Shown here: positions 1 to 7,702 of the stretch, one piece after another | Layout of the letters: each line of letters begins with the position of its first letter | Position numbering within the stretch: the stretch's first letter is position 1 | NCBI GenBank assembly: GCA_002422665.1 | Contig: DITA01000050.1 | Span: 1-22,565 of the forward strand | Direction of reading: 5' to 3' | DNA from: Cloacibacterium caeni_C | GTDB lineage: Bacteria; Bacteroidota; Bacteroidia; Flavobacteriales; Weeksellaceae | DNA: 22,565 nt | Made by a program: the position numbers and the translations under genes | The notes under the pieces: generated by a model | What the model saw: the letters and a program-made list of their open reading frames with translations, nothing else | The model's database searches: none | Told to the model about the DNA's origin: nothing

Positions 1-15
1 CTAAATAATTAACCA

Positions 16-687
16 ATGAAAAAACTATTTCTATTATCGCTACTAGCGCTATTTTTTATCAGTTGTCAAGTTCAAGTTCCTCTTTCTGCTGATTACTGGA
101 CCAAAACTTCTAAAGTAGGAATTATGGTCAATGTAAATCCTGCTGCTAAATTTAGACAAGGTTCACAGGGATTATTAGACCTTGCACTGACTTCTGGAGA
201 TAAATATCAGCCAGTTCTTGCAAACATAGACAAAACCATGAATCCTCAGCAAGATTTAATTAATATGTACACCGAAATTCTTAAATCAAAAGGAAAAGAG
301 GTGATATTGATTGATGAAAAATTCGATGCTAAAACTGCTCCAAAATTTGATAAATCAAATGCAGACAAGTCAAAAAAATATTCTAATTATGATTTTAGAG
401 CATTAAAGTCTAAATATGGAGTAGACGAAGTACTTTTCGTAAATGTAAATTACGGAATGATGATTTCTTATTATTCTATGATAGAAACTGGTAGAGCTGC
501 ATATACATACTTTGATACGAGATTGGTAAATCTTACAGACAATTCACTTTATCTAGCAAATGATAATGTTCAAATGACACCTATTAAAGGAAAATGGGAT
601 GTGCCACCAGCTTACGAAAATGTAATGACTAATATGAAAGCTACTATTGATAAAGCTATGACAATAGAAAAAACTGTGGTAAAATAA
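16..687 (+). CDS. Lipoprotein of unknown function
   Basis: The 223-residue product starts with a short charged stretch (MKK), a hydrophobic core and a lipobox (FISC), so Cys17 is the likely lipidated residue and the mature protein would be membrane-anchored facing the periplasm or cell surface. The rest is soluble, of mixed alpha/beta character by eye, with a Lys-rich stretch around residues 105-125. I recognise no enzymatic motif. There is no acidic run just after the cysteine, so a surface-export signal of the flavobacterial type is not obvious. The gene has only 15 bases before it in the window, so an upstream operon partner cannot be excluded. A strong terminator follows it. The lipoprotein call is firm; the function is unknown. 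Confidence 0.85.
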   Translation: MKKLFLLSLLALFFISCQVQVPLSADYWTKTSKVGIMVNVNPAAKFRQGSQGLLDLALTSGDKYQPVLANIDKTMNPQQDLINMYTEILKSKGKEVILIDEKFDAKTAPKFDKSNADKSKKYSNYDFRALKSKYGVDEVLFVNVNYGMMISYYSMIETGRAAYTYFDTRLVNLTDNSLYLANDNVQMTPIKGKWDVPPAYENVMTNMKATIDKAMTIEKTVVK

Positions 688-706
688 TTAACTTATTATA
701 ATGATT

Positions 707-745
707 AAAATCGCTGAATAAATTTTATTCAGCGATTTTTTATTT
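707..745 (+). terminator. Rho-independent terminator after the lipoprotein gene
   Basis: A 14-bp perfect stem (707-720 with 726-739, core tcgctgaat/attcagcga) encloses a 5-base loop. The T-rich 3' arm runs into TTTTTTATTTC. It separates the lipoprotein gene from the GH13 gene. Confidence 0.9.
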
Positions 746-771
746 CTTAACTTTGAGGAAATTACTGAAAA

Positions 772-2142
772 ATGAAAATAAAAATTCTAGTTTTTTTCCT
801 TGTTGTTTTTTCTCAAAGTTTTTTTTCTCAAAAAATTGACCAAAAATATTTTCCTAAAGAATATGTAGAAATTTCCCATCCAGAATGGAGCAAAAATGCT
901 ACGATTTATGAAGTAAATCTTCGTCAATATACTCCAGAAGGAACTTTCAAAGCCTTTGAAAAACATTTGCCTAGACTGAAAAGTATGGGTGTAGATATTA
1001 TTTGGCTCATGCCGATTCATCCTATTGGCGAAAAAAATAAAAAAGGAGGTTTAGGAAGTTATTATTCTGTAAAAGATTTTCGTGCGGTGAATCCAGAATT
1101 TGGAAATATGCAGGATTTTAAAAATCTGGTCAAAAAAATTCATGAAATGGGAATGTACGTTATCATCGATTGGGTGGGTAATCATTCTGCTTGGGACAAT
1201 TCTTTGGCAACTACTCATCCAGATTGGTACACCAAAAATAGAGACGGAAATTTTCAGCCAACACCTTGGTATGATTGGGATGACGTTATCGATTTTGATT
1301 ATGAAAATCCAGAATTTAGACAATACATGACAGAATCTCTTAAATTTTGGGTTAAAGAGGCTAATATTGATGGTTATAGAGCAGATGTAGCAGGTTTTAT
1401 TCCTGTAGATTTTTGGGAAAATGCCAGAAAAGAATTAGACCAAATAAAGCCCGTTTTCATGTTGGCGGAGTGGGAAAGTAGAGATTTGTACAAGAAATCT
1501 TTTGACATGACTTATTCTTGGACGCTTTTTGAAAAATTAAAAGATGCTACTACACAGAACAAAGGAATTGGCGGATTAGTAGAATATTTAGCTCACGATG
1601 TAGGTTCGGTTCCTAGAAATGCTTACAGAATGGTTTTTACAGACAATCATGATATGAATTCTTGGAACGGAACGCCGCAAAGAAATTTCGGGAAAGGATT
1701 AGAAACTTCTATCGTTTTTTGTGGTGTGGTAAACGGAATGCCTCTTATGTATAGCGGACAAGAAGCTGGACTTGACAGAAGTTTGAAATTTTTTGACAAA
1801 GACCCAATCGAATGGAAAGATCATCCTCATGCAGCGTTATTTAGTACTTTATTTCACTTGAAACACAAAAATCAAGCGCTCTGGAACGGAAAATACGGTG
1901 GCGAAATGGTAAGAATTACCAATGATAAAATGGACAAAGTAATTTCGTTTCATCGTGAAAAAAATAATGACGCTGTTTTGCCAATTTTTAATTTCTCAAA
2001 CGAAGAATTAACAGTGACCCTAGATTCTAAATATTTCCAAGGAAATTATACAGAACTTTTTAGTAAAGAAAAAATTCAAGTAAAAGAAAACTTCACTGTT
2101 TCTTTGAAACCTTGGGATTACAAAGTTTTGGTGAAAGATTAA
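772..2142 (+). CDS. Exported alpha-amylase family (GH13) glycoside hydrolase
   Basis: This 456-residue protein is expected to hydrolyse or rearrange alpha-1,4/1,6-glucans. Residues 1-20 are a Sec signal peptide ending SFFSQ, so the enzyme is probably periplasmic or secreted. The GH13 signatures appear in order: region I VIIDWVGNH (131-138, Asp133, His138), region II GYRADVAG with nucleophile Asp205 (201-208), region III LAEWE with acid/base Glu233 (231-235), and region IV FTDNHD with Asp294 (289-294). A short beta-rich C-terminal domain follows from about residue 385. No type IX secretion C-terminal domain is evident. The small membrane-protein gene begins one base after the stop, so the two are co-transcribed. 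A TAACTTTG box at 748-755 fits a -7 element, but I see no matching TTG upstream. Exact substrate specificity cannot be read from the sequence. Confidence 0.93.
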   Translation: MKIKILVFFLVVFSQSFFSQKIDQKYFPKEYVEISHPEWSKNATIYEVNLRQYTPEGTFKAFEKHLPRLKSMGVDIIWLMPIHPIGEKNKKGGLGSYYSVKDFRAVNPEFGNMQDFKNLVKKIHEMGMYVIIDWVGNHSAWDNSLATTHPDWYTKNRDGNFQPTPWYDWDDVIDFDYENPEFRQYMTESLKFWVKEANIDGYRADVAGFIPVDFWENARKELDQIKPVFMLAEWESRDLYKKSFDMTYSWTLFEKLKDATTQNKGIGGLVEYLAHDVGSVPRNAYRMVFTDNHDMNSWNGTPQRNFGKGLETSIVFCGVVNGMPLMYSGQEAGLDRSLKFFDKDPIEWKDHPHAALFSTLFHLKHKNQALWNGKYGGEMVRITNDKMDKVISFHREKNNDAVLPIFNFSNEELTVTLDSKYFQGNYTELFSKEKIQVKENFTVSLKPWDYKVLVKD

Positions 2143-2143
2143 A

Positions 2144-2464
2144 ATGAAAAATTTTAAAAATTCAATTTTATTATTATTTATACCTTTTCTATGTTTTGCT
2201 CATGGAGAAGAAGCACTTTATTTTTTATTGATAGAATTTATAATAATATTGATAATTTTTGTTGGAATATTGTTTTTAAATATCCATTGGAAAAGAAAAT
2301 TGTTTCTAATTGCGGTACTTTTAATCTCATATTTACTTTCCTTCTTTTTGGTAAATGGATTAGCATTTTTTAAAAATGAAATTTTGATAGTGAGCATACA
2401 GATGCTTTTTACAATTGCAATGGTTTTGCTTACATATTTCAAATTTTTAAAGAATAAAAAATAA
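2144..2464 (+). CDS. Small hydrophobic membrane protein, unknown function
   Basis: The 106-residue product is almost wholly hydrophobic. Residues 1-19 look like a signal peptide or first membrane segment (ending CFAHG), followed by probable helices at about 24-46, 52-71 and 79-98, with Lys-rich ends (the C-terminus is KNKK). I do not recognise the family. It starts one base after the stop of the GH13 gene, so translation is probably coupled, and a terminator follows directly. The base composition is extremely AT-rich even for this window. The coding call rests on the tight spacing, a full-length frame between the GH13 stop and a terminator, and the coherent membrane topology. Confidence 0.75.
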   Translation: MKNFKNSILLLFIPFLCFAHGEEALYFLLIEFIIILIIFVGILFLNIHWKRKLFLIAVLLISYLLSFFLVNGLAFFKNEILIVSIQMLFTIAMVLLTYFKFLKNKK

Positions 2465-2475
2465 TTACTACATTT

Positions 2476-2505
2476 AAAATCCGATTCATTCAATCGGATT
2501 TTTTT
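2476..2505 (+). terminator. Rho-independent terminator after the GH13/membrane-protein pair
   Basis: An 11-bp stem (2476-2486 with 2492-2502, core atccgatt/aatcggat) with loop CATTC is followed by T's. It lies just upstream of the acetyltransferase-like gene, so that gene needs its own promoter or read-through. Confidence 0.88.
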
Positions 2506-2510
2506 AATGT

Positions 2511-3062
2511 ATGCTGAAATCTATTCTCGTTAATTCGTTAGAAACGCAAAAAGAATTTTTAGAATTTCCAGCTCGTTTGTTTAGAAACGAGAAAAATTAC
2601 ATTCGCCCTTTAGATAAAGACATTGAAGAGGTTTTTAATTCCAACAAAAATAAATTTTTCAGAAATGGAACTTGTGAAAGATTTCTTTTTAAAAATGCAG
2701 AAAATCAAACAGTAGGGAAGGTTGCGGTTTTTGTCAATCCAAAGTATGAACAAAAGTTAAAAACTGGCGGAATTGGTTTTTTTGATTGTATTGAGGACCA
2801 AAAAACGGCAAATTTCATCTTTGATTTTTGTAAAAATTGGTTGATGGAACGCGGAATGGAAGCAATGGACGGGCCGATAAATTTCGGGGAGCGAGACAAG
2901 TTTTGGGGTTTGCTCATTGAAGGTTTTCATGAACCGTTGTACGGAATGAATTTTCATGCTCCGTATTATCAGAAATTGTTTGAAAATTATGGTTTTCAGA
3001 TTTATTTTAATCAATTGTGTTACGGAAGAAAAGTCTACGATGGGTTTCACAAGTTTTTATGA
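2511..3062 (+). CDS. Acetyltransferase-like protein, N-terminal part (frameshifted gene)
   Basis: This 183-residue frame is the first half of what I recognise as one flavobacterial protein of about 385 residues, usually annotated as a GNAT-family N-acetyltransferase. Visible features are the conserved DGPINFGERDKFWGLL stretch near residues 120-135 and the later YGMNFHAPYYQKLFENYGF segment. The frame ends at TGA 3060-3062, immediately after a run of five T's, and the second half continues in the -1 frame. Restoring one T would join the two parts into a single product of about 384 residues. The half lacks the C-terminal acceptor region, so alone it is unlikely to be a complete enzyme. Whether this is a real mutation, a coupled split gene or a sequencing error cannot be settled here. 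Confidence 0.72.
   Translation: MLKSILVNSLETQKEFLEFPARLFRNEKNYIRPLDKDIEEVFNSNKNKFFRNGTCERFLFKNAENQTVGKVAVFVNPKYEQKLKTGGIGFFDCIEDQKTANFIFDFCKNWLMERGMEAMDGPINFGERDKFWGLLIEGFHEPLYGMNFHAPYYQKLFENYGFQIYFNQLCYGRKVYDGFHKFL
3053..3062 (+). other. Frameshift junction with ATGA stop/start overlap
   Basis: The sequence is G TTT TTA TGA in the first frame. The ATG at 3059-3061 opens the second frame and overlaps the TGA at 3060-3062 (ATGA). Moving to the second frame is a -1 shift, equivalent to the loss of one T from a run of six. The GTTTTTA heptamer differs by one base from the classic TTTTTTA slippery site. Confidence 0.7.
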
Positions 3063-3664
3063 ATGGTCATAGAATGAATGCCAAAAATCCAAATTTGAAA
3101 GCAGTTCATTGGAAAAAAAATCAATTGGAAAAATTTGCGCATGATTTTGCGGAAATTTACAACAAAGCTTGGGCAAATCATGGTGAAGGAAAGCAAATAG
3201 AAGCGAAAAAAGTGCTGAAAATGTTTCAAACCATGAAACCTATTTTAGACGAAAATATCTCTTGGTTCATTTATGAAAATGATAAACCCATTGCGATGTG
3301 GATTAACATTCCAGATTTGAATCAATGGTTTAAATACTTGAATGGGAAATTCGGTTGGATTGAAAAATTGAAGTTTTTAATGGCTAAATTTTTTATAAAA
3401 AATAAGAAAATGGTTGGCTTGGTTTTCGGAATTGTTCCAGAATGGCAAAGAAAAGGCATCGATGGATTTATGATTTGGGAAGGCACAAAACATTTCAGAA
3501 AAACCAGAAATTATACCGATTACGAAATGCAATGGATTGGTGATTTTAATCCAAGGATGATTAAAATTGCAGAAAATTTAGAAACGAAAGTCACGAGAAA
3601 ACTCGCGACTTATCGTTATATTTTTGACAGAAATCTTCCGTTTGAAAGACACAAAATACTTTAA
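3059..3664 (+). CDS. Acetyltransferase-like protein, C-terminal part (frameshifted gene)
   Basis: The frame carries the second half of the broken acetyltransferase-like gene (about 201 residues from ATG 3059; the same frame is open back to a GTG at 3017). It contains the GNAT-like segment FGIVPEWQRKGIDGFMIWEG, in which R/Q-x-x-G-type residues resemble the acetyl-CoA pyrophosphate-binding turn, and a C-terminal EMQWIGDFNPRMIKIAENL stretch, typical of this family. The start at 3059 overlaps the stop of the first half by ATGA, which would allow translational coupling. The stop codon TAA (3662-3664) overlaps the oppositely oriented metF stop. The reading is firm at the family level; whether the half is made or functional is unknown. 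Confidence 0.7.
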   Translation: MNGHRMNAKNPNLKAVHWKKNQLEKFAHDFAEIYNKAWANHGEGKQIEAKKVLKMFQTMKPILDENISWFIYENDKPIAMWINIPDLNQWFKYLNGKFGWIEKLKFLMAKFFIKNKKMVGLVFGIVPEWQRKGIDGFMIWEGTKHFRKTRNYTDYEMQWIGDFNPRMIKIAENLETKVTRKLATYRYIFDRNLPFERHKIL

Positions 3665-4623
3665 TCTTTAAACACTTCCGAAGCAATTCTTTTTACCACT
3701 TCACTTTTTCCCATAGAGTAATAATGAAGAACAGGAGCGCCGTTTTTCATTAAATCTTTGCTCTGCTGAATGCACCAATTGATGCCAATTTCTTTCACTT
3801 CTTTGTTGTCTTTTGCTTTAGCAATTGCAATAACCAATTCGTTAGGCAAATCTACCTTGAATCGATGCGGAATCATGCTCAGTTGAGACTTGGTAGTAAT
3901 TGGTTTTAATCCTGGAATGATAGGAACATTAATACCAGAAGTTCTGCATTTTTCTACAAAATCGTAATATTTTTGATTGTCGAAAAACATTTGCGTCACG
4001 ATATAATCTGCGCCCGCTTCTACTTTTTTCTTGAGGTGGTAAATGTCCTGTTCTAGACTTGCTGCTTCCATGTGTTTTTCAGGATAACCAGCAACACCGA
4101 TGTTAAAATCTGTACAAGCAGAATTTTCTAAACTTTCGTCTAGGTAAGTTCCGTGATTCATTTTCACGATTTGTTCTACCAGATCTTTGGCAAAAGCATG
4201 TCCGTTTTTCTCGGGTTTAAAATAGGTTTCCGTTTTCACCGCATCTCCTCTTAAAGCCACTACATTATGAATTCCCAAAAAATCGATGTCGATTAAGAAA
4301 TTTTCGGTGTCTTCTTTAGAAAAGCCTCCGCACAAAATATGCGGAACCGCATCTACACCATATTTATTCTGAATTGCAGCACAAATTCCCACGGTTCCCG
4401 GTCTTTTTTTTACCACTCGTTTTTCCAGAAGTCCGTCTTCGCGTTCTACATATTCATATTCTTCACGATGGTACGTAACATCTATAAATGCAGGATTAAA
4501 TTCCATCAATGGATCAATCGCATCAAATATTGACTGTATATTTTGACCTTTTAATGGTGGCAAAATTTCAAAAGAAAAAAGTGTTTTTCCGTTTGCGTTT
4601 TGTATGTGTTCTGTAACTTTCAT
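3661..4623 (-). CDS. metF: 5,10-methylenetetrahydrofolate reductase
   Basis: MetF reduces 5,10-methylene-THF to 5-methyl-THF with FAD, supplying the methyl group for MetH. The 320-residue product has the TIM-barrel signatures: FSFEILPP with catalytic Glu19, VTYHREE (49-55), VVALRGD ending at Asp127, GVAGYPEKH (176-184) and TQMFFDNQKYY (210-220). Relative to the E. coli enzyme as I remember it, there is an insertion of roughly 17 residues between the VTY strand and the following barrel helix (about residues 55-75), which is usual for Bacteroidota MetF. It lies downstream of both metH halves on the same strand but behind a 353-bp repeat-rich spacer, so it may be read from the riboswitch-controlled operon or from its own promoter. 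The stop overlaps the convergent acetyltransferase stop by 4 bases. Confidence 0.96.
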   Translation of the reverse strand: MKVTEHIQNANGKTLFSFEILPPLKGQNIQSIFDAIDPLMEFNPAFIDVTYHREEYEYVEREDGLLEKRVVKKRPGTVGICAAIQNKYGVDAVPHILCGGFSKEDTENFLIDIDFLGIHNVVALRGDAVKTETYFKPEKNGHAFAKDLVEQIVKMNHGTYLDESLENSACTDFNIGVAGYPEKHMEAASLEQDIYHLKKKVEAGADYIVTQMFFDNQKYYDFVEKCRTSGINVPIIPGLKPITTKSQLSMIPHRFKVDLPNELVIAIAKAKDNKEVKEIGINWCIQQSKDLMKNGAPVLHYYSMGKSEVVKRIASEVFKD

Positions 4624-4743
4624 TTGTCATTCCGAGGAACGAAGCAAGCTGTTCCTATTTTTTAAATATTTTAATTTTTTCTATTTTGGGCGTGTTCCAT
4701 AAAAATCCAGAACTTAATCCAAGCTATTTTTATGAAACCGCGC

Positions 4744-4806
4744 TTTCCGTTGCAATCTTTTTTGCCAAAGCTTTTTCCTAGCAAAAAAAGGATTTCCACT
4801 GCAATC
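4744..4806. repeat. Direct-repeat pair TTTCC(G/A)(T/C)TGCAATC
   Basis: Copies lie at 4744-4757 and 4793-4806, with 12 of 14 bases identical. Between them TTTTTTGC (4757-4764 region) and GCAAAAAA (4781-4788) can form a hairpin. This is part of the metH-metF spacer. Confidence 0.55.
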
Positions 4807-4852
4807 GCTCACGCAAATATGCGCACGTAACAATCTTTATTTTTTTAACATT

Positions 4853-4869
4853 GCGCTCCTACGGAGCGC
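4853..4869. repeat. Palindrome GCGCTCC-TAC-GGAGCGC
   Basis: A perfect 7-bp stem with loop TAC. It shares the core TCCTACGGA with the second palindrome 32 bases further on, but the outer stem bases differ and still pair. Confidence 0.7.
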
Positions 4870-4901
4870 CTCTTTACTATCTATATTTTTTTACACATAT
4901 T

Positions 4902-4918
4902 ATGTTCCTACGGAACAT
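4902..4918. repeat. Palindrome ATGTTCC-TAC-GGAACAT
   Basis: A perfect 7-bp stem with loop TAC. The outer arms (ATGT/ACAT) replace GCGC/GCGC of the sister copy at 4853-4869 while keeping full pairing, so the pair shows compensatory change. Confidence 0.7.
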
Positions 4919-4976
4919 TTTTTATCTGTGAAAATCTGCGAAAACGAAGTTTCGGCGTAGTCAAATCTGTGTGAAA

Positions 4977-7631
4977 CTAATCCACCAAATTAGGAGATAA
5001 CCATTTTTTAGCAAACTCCAATTCCACATTTTTTCTTTCGGCGTAATCTTTCAGCTGGTCTTCTGTAATTTTTCCTACTCCGAAATATTTTGCTTTAGGA
5101 TTGGCAAAATAATATCCAGAAACAGAAGCTGTAGGGAACATTGCCAAACTTTCTGTGAGTTCTAATCCTATGTTTTTCTTCACTTTCAACACTTCCCAAA
5201 TCGTGGTTTTTTCTAAATGGTCTGGACAAGCAGGATAACCAGGAGCAGGACGAATTCCTACATATTTTTCAGAAATTAAATCTTCATTTTCTAGATGTTC
5301 ATCGCTAGAATAACCCCAAATTTCAGTTCTTACTTTTTTGTGTAAATATTCTGCAAAAGCTTCTGCCAATCGGTCTGCCAATGCTTTTACCATAATCGCA
5401 TTGTAATCATCATGTTCTGCTTCATATTTTTGAGCCAATTCATCGGTTCCAAAGCCTGTAGCCACCGCAAAAGCACCGATATAATCTTGTTTCCCAGAAT
5501 TTTTTGGAGCGATAAAATCACTTAATGCCAAATATTCTTTGCCATCAGATTTTTTATGTTGTTGACGAAGCGTTCTGAAAGTGAATGTTTCTTCACCATT
5601 TTTAAGTTCAATATCGTCTTGCTCATTAGAATTGGCAGGGAAAATTCCAAAAATTGCTTTTGCAGTTAATAATTTTTCCTCCACGATTTTCTTCAACATT
5701 TTTTGAGCATCTGCAAAAAGTTCTTTTGCGTGTTCTCCTACAATTTCATCTTCTAAAATCTGAGGATACTTTCCAAACAAATCCCAACTTCTGAAAAACG
5801 GACTCCAATCAATAAAATCAATCAATTCTTCTAAATCTTGATTTTCAATAATTTGAACACCTAAATTTTTCGGTTTAAAGATTTCTTCTTTTTCCCAATC
5901 GATTTTGAATTTTTGATTTCTCGCTTCTTCTATCGAAATATATTCTTTATCAACTTGTCTGTTTAAAAATTTCTCACGGAAATCTGCATAATCGGTTTTC
6001 AATTCCGAAACAAATTCTGCATTTCTATTGCTCAATAATGAACTTACCACACCAACTGCTCTGGAAGCGTCATTTACATGAACCACAGCATTTTTATATT
6101 TCGGGTCTATTTTTACTGCAGTATGTGCTTTAGAAGTTGTTGCACCACCAATCATCAATGGGAAATTGAGGTTTTGACGCTCTAGTTCATTGGCAATATG
6201 TACCATTTCGTCTAAACTTGGCGTAATTAAACCGCTTAAACCTATCACATCTACTTTTTCTTCAATCGCCGTTTGAATAATTTTTTCGGCAGGAACCATC
6301 ACTCCCAAATCTACAATTTCGTAATTGTTACAGCCCAAAACTACACTCACAATATTTTTACCAATGTCGTGAACATCGCCTTTTACCGTTGCCATCAATA
6401 CTTTACCATTGGCTTTTTGTGCAGAATCTTTCTCAGCTTCAATAAACGGTTGAAGATAAGCCACTGCTTTTTTCATCACTCTTGCGGACTTTACCACTTG
6501 AGGAAGAAACATTTTTCCGCTTCCGAATAAATCTCCCACTACAGACATTCCCGTCATTAGATTTCCTTCGATAACATCCAAAGGTTTTGCCGAAATTATT
6601 CGGGCTTCTTCTACATCTTCCTCAATAAAACGGTCAATTCCTTTTACCAAAGAATGGGTAATTCTGTCTTGCAAAGGCTGATTTCGCCATGCTAAATCTT
6701 CTACTTTTTCTTTTTTTATGGATTTATGTTTTTCAGAATAATCCAATAATCTTTCGGTAGCATCATCTTTTCTGTCTAGCATTACATCTTCTACCAGCTC
6801 CAACAAATCTTTAGGAATTTCGTCGTAAATTTCTAACATTGCAGGGTTTACAATTCCCATATTCATTCCCGCTTTGATGGCGTGATAGAGAAAAACTGAG
6901 TGCATCGCCTCTCTTACCGTATCATTTCCTCTAAACGAAAACGAAACGTTAGAAACACCACCCGAAACCGAAACGTAAGGCAAGTTTTCACGAACCCATT
7001 TTGTTGCTTCAATGAAATCCAATGCGTTTCTGCGATGTTCTTCCATTCCAGTTGCAACTGGGAAAATATTGAGGTCGAAAATAATGTCTTCTGCAGGAAA
7101 ACCGACTGTGTCCGTTAACAGTTTATAACTTCTTGTACAAATTTCTATTCTGCGTTCGTAATTATCGGCTTGGCCATTTTCATCAAAAGCCATTACAACT
7201 ACTGCAGCACCATATCTTTTGATGGCTTTGGCTTGACGAATAAATTCTTCTTCACCACCTTTTAAACTGATGGAATTCACTACACATTTCCCTTGAACCA
7301 CTTGCAAACCAGCTTCTAAAATTTCCCATTTAGAAGAATCTATCATCATTGGAATTCTGGAAATATCAGGTTCTGAGGCGATTAAATTTAAGAATTTAAC
7401 CATGCAATATTTTCCGTCTAAAAGTCCATCATCAAAACAAATGTCTAAAATCTGTGCGCCTCCTTCTACTTGATGGCGAGCAATATCTAGAGCTTCAGAA
7501 AATTTTTCTTCTTTAATCAATCTGAGAAATTTCTTAGAACCTGCAACATTGGTTCTTTCTCCAATATTGATAAAATTGGATTCTGGAGTTATAATTAAAG
7601 GTTCTAGACCGGAAAGTTTTAAATATTTCAT
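4977..7631 (-). CDS. metH: Methionine synthase, folate/cobalamin/activation part (split MetH)
   Basis: This 884-residue protein carries the C-terminal three modules of cobalamin-dependent methionine synthase and lacks the homocysteine-binding module, which is encoded just upstream. In order: pterin-binding (5-methyl-THF) barrel at about 15-300 with INIGERTNVAGSKKF (21-35) and the DLNIFPVATGMEEHR segment; cobalamin cap at about 310-400; Rossmann B12 domain with DVHDIGKN (419-426), where His421 is the lower axial cobalt ligand; and the SAM-dependent reactivation domain ending with RPAPGYPACPDH (794-805). The protein would pair with the homocysteine half in the cytoplasm. Splitting MetH this way is known in many Flavobacteriia. 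It sits 71 bases downstream of the other half and is probably covered by the same SAM-I riboswitch. All key residues looked for are present. Confidence 0.96.
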   Translation of the reverse strand: MKYLKLSGLEPLIITPESNFINIGERTNVAGSKKFLRLIKEEKFSEALDIARHQVEGGAQILDICFDDGLLDGKYCMVKFLNLIASEPDISRIPMMIDSSKWEILEAGLQVVQGKCVVNSISLKGGEEEFIRQAKAIKRYGAAVVVMAFDENGQADNYERRIEICTRSYKLLTDTVGFPAEDIIFDLNIFPVATGMEEHRRNALDFIEATKWVRENLPYVSVSGGVSNVSFSFRGNDTVREAMHSVFLYHAIKAGMNMGIVNPAMLEIYDEIPKDLLELVEDVMLDRKDDATERLLDYSEKHKSIKKEKVEDLAWRNQPLQDRITHSLVKGIDRFIEEDVEEARIISAKPLDVIEGNLMTGMSVVGDLFGSGKMFLPQVVKSARVMKKAVAYLQPFIEAEKDSAQKANGKVLMATVKGDVHDIGKNIVSVVLGCNNYEIVDLGVMVPAEKIIQTAIEEKVDVIGLSGLITPSLDEMVHIANELERQNLNFPLMIGGATTSKAHTAVKIDPKYKNAVVHVNDASRAVGVVSSLLSNRNAEFVSELKTDYADFREKFLNRQVDKEYISIEEARNQKFKIDWEKEEIFKPKNLGVQIIENQDLEELIDFIDWSPFFRSWDLFGKYPQILEDEIVGEHAKELFADAQKMLKKIVEEKLLTAKAIFGIFPANSNEQDDIELKNGEETFTFRTLRQQHKKSDGKEYLALSDFIAPKNSGKQDYIGAFAVATGFGTDELAQKYEAEHDDYNAIMVKALADRLAEAFAEYLHKKVRTEIWGYSSDEHLENEDLISEKYVGIRPAPGYPACPDHLEKTTIWEVLKVKKNIGLELTESLAMFPTASVSGYYFANPKAKYFGVGKITEDQLKDYAERKNVELEFAKKWLSPNLVD

Positions 7632-7702
7632 ATTATAAATGAGATAATTAGTTAATTTGAAAATAAGATAATGCTTGTGAAAAGCATCGCATTAACTCAT
7701 CA

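Larger units (their letters stand above)
4624..4976. repeat. 353-bp non-coding spacer made of repeat-like pieces
   Basis: No credible gene is visible. From low to high coordinates it contains a TGTCATTCCGAGGAACGAAG-like piece just outside the metF start (4624-4644), an inverted repeat CATAAAAAT/ATTTTTATG (4698-4706 and 4726-4734), a near-direct repeat TTTCCnnTGCAATC (4744-4757 and 4793-4806), two TCCTACGGA-centred palindromes, and a CTGTGAAAATCTGCG phrase (4926-4940) of the kind seen between genes in many Bacteroidota genomes. Such pieces are usually dispersed non-coding repeats; genome-wide copy number cannot be checked from this window. Confidence 0.6.
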
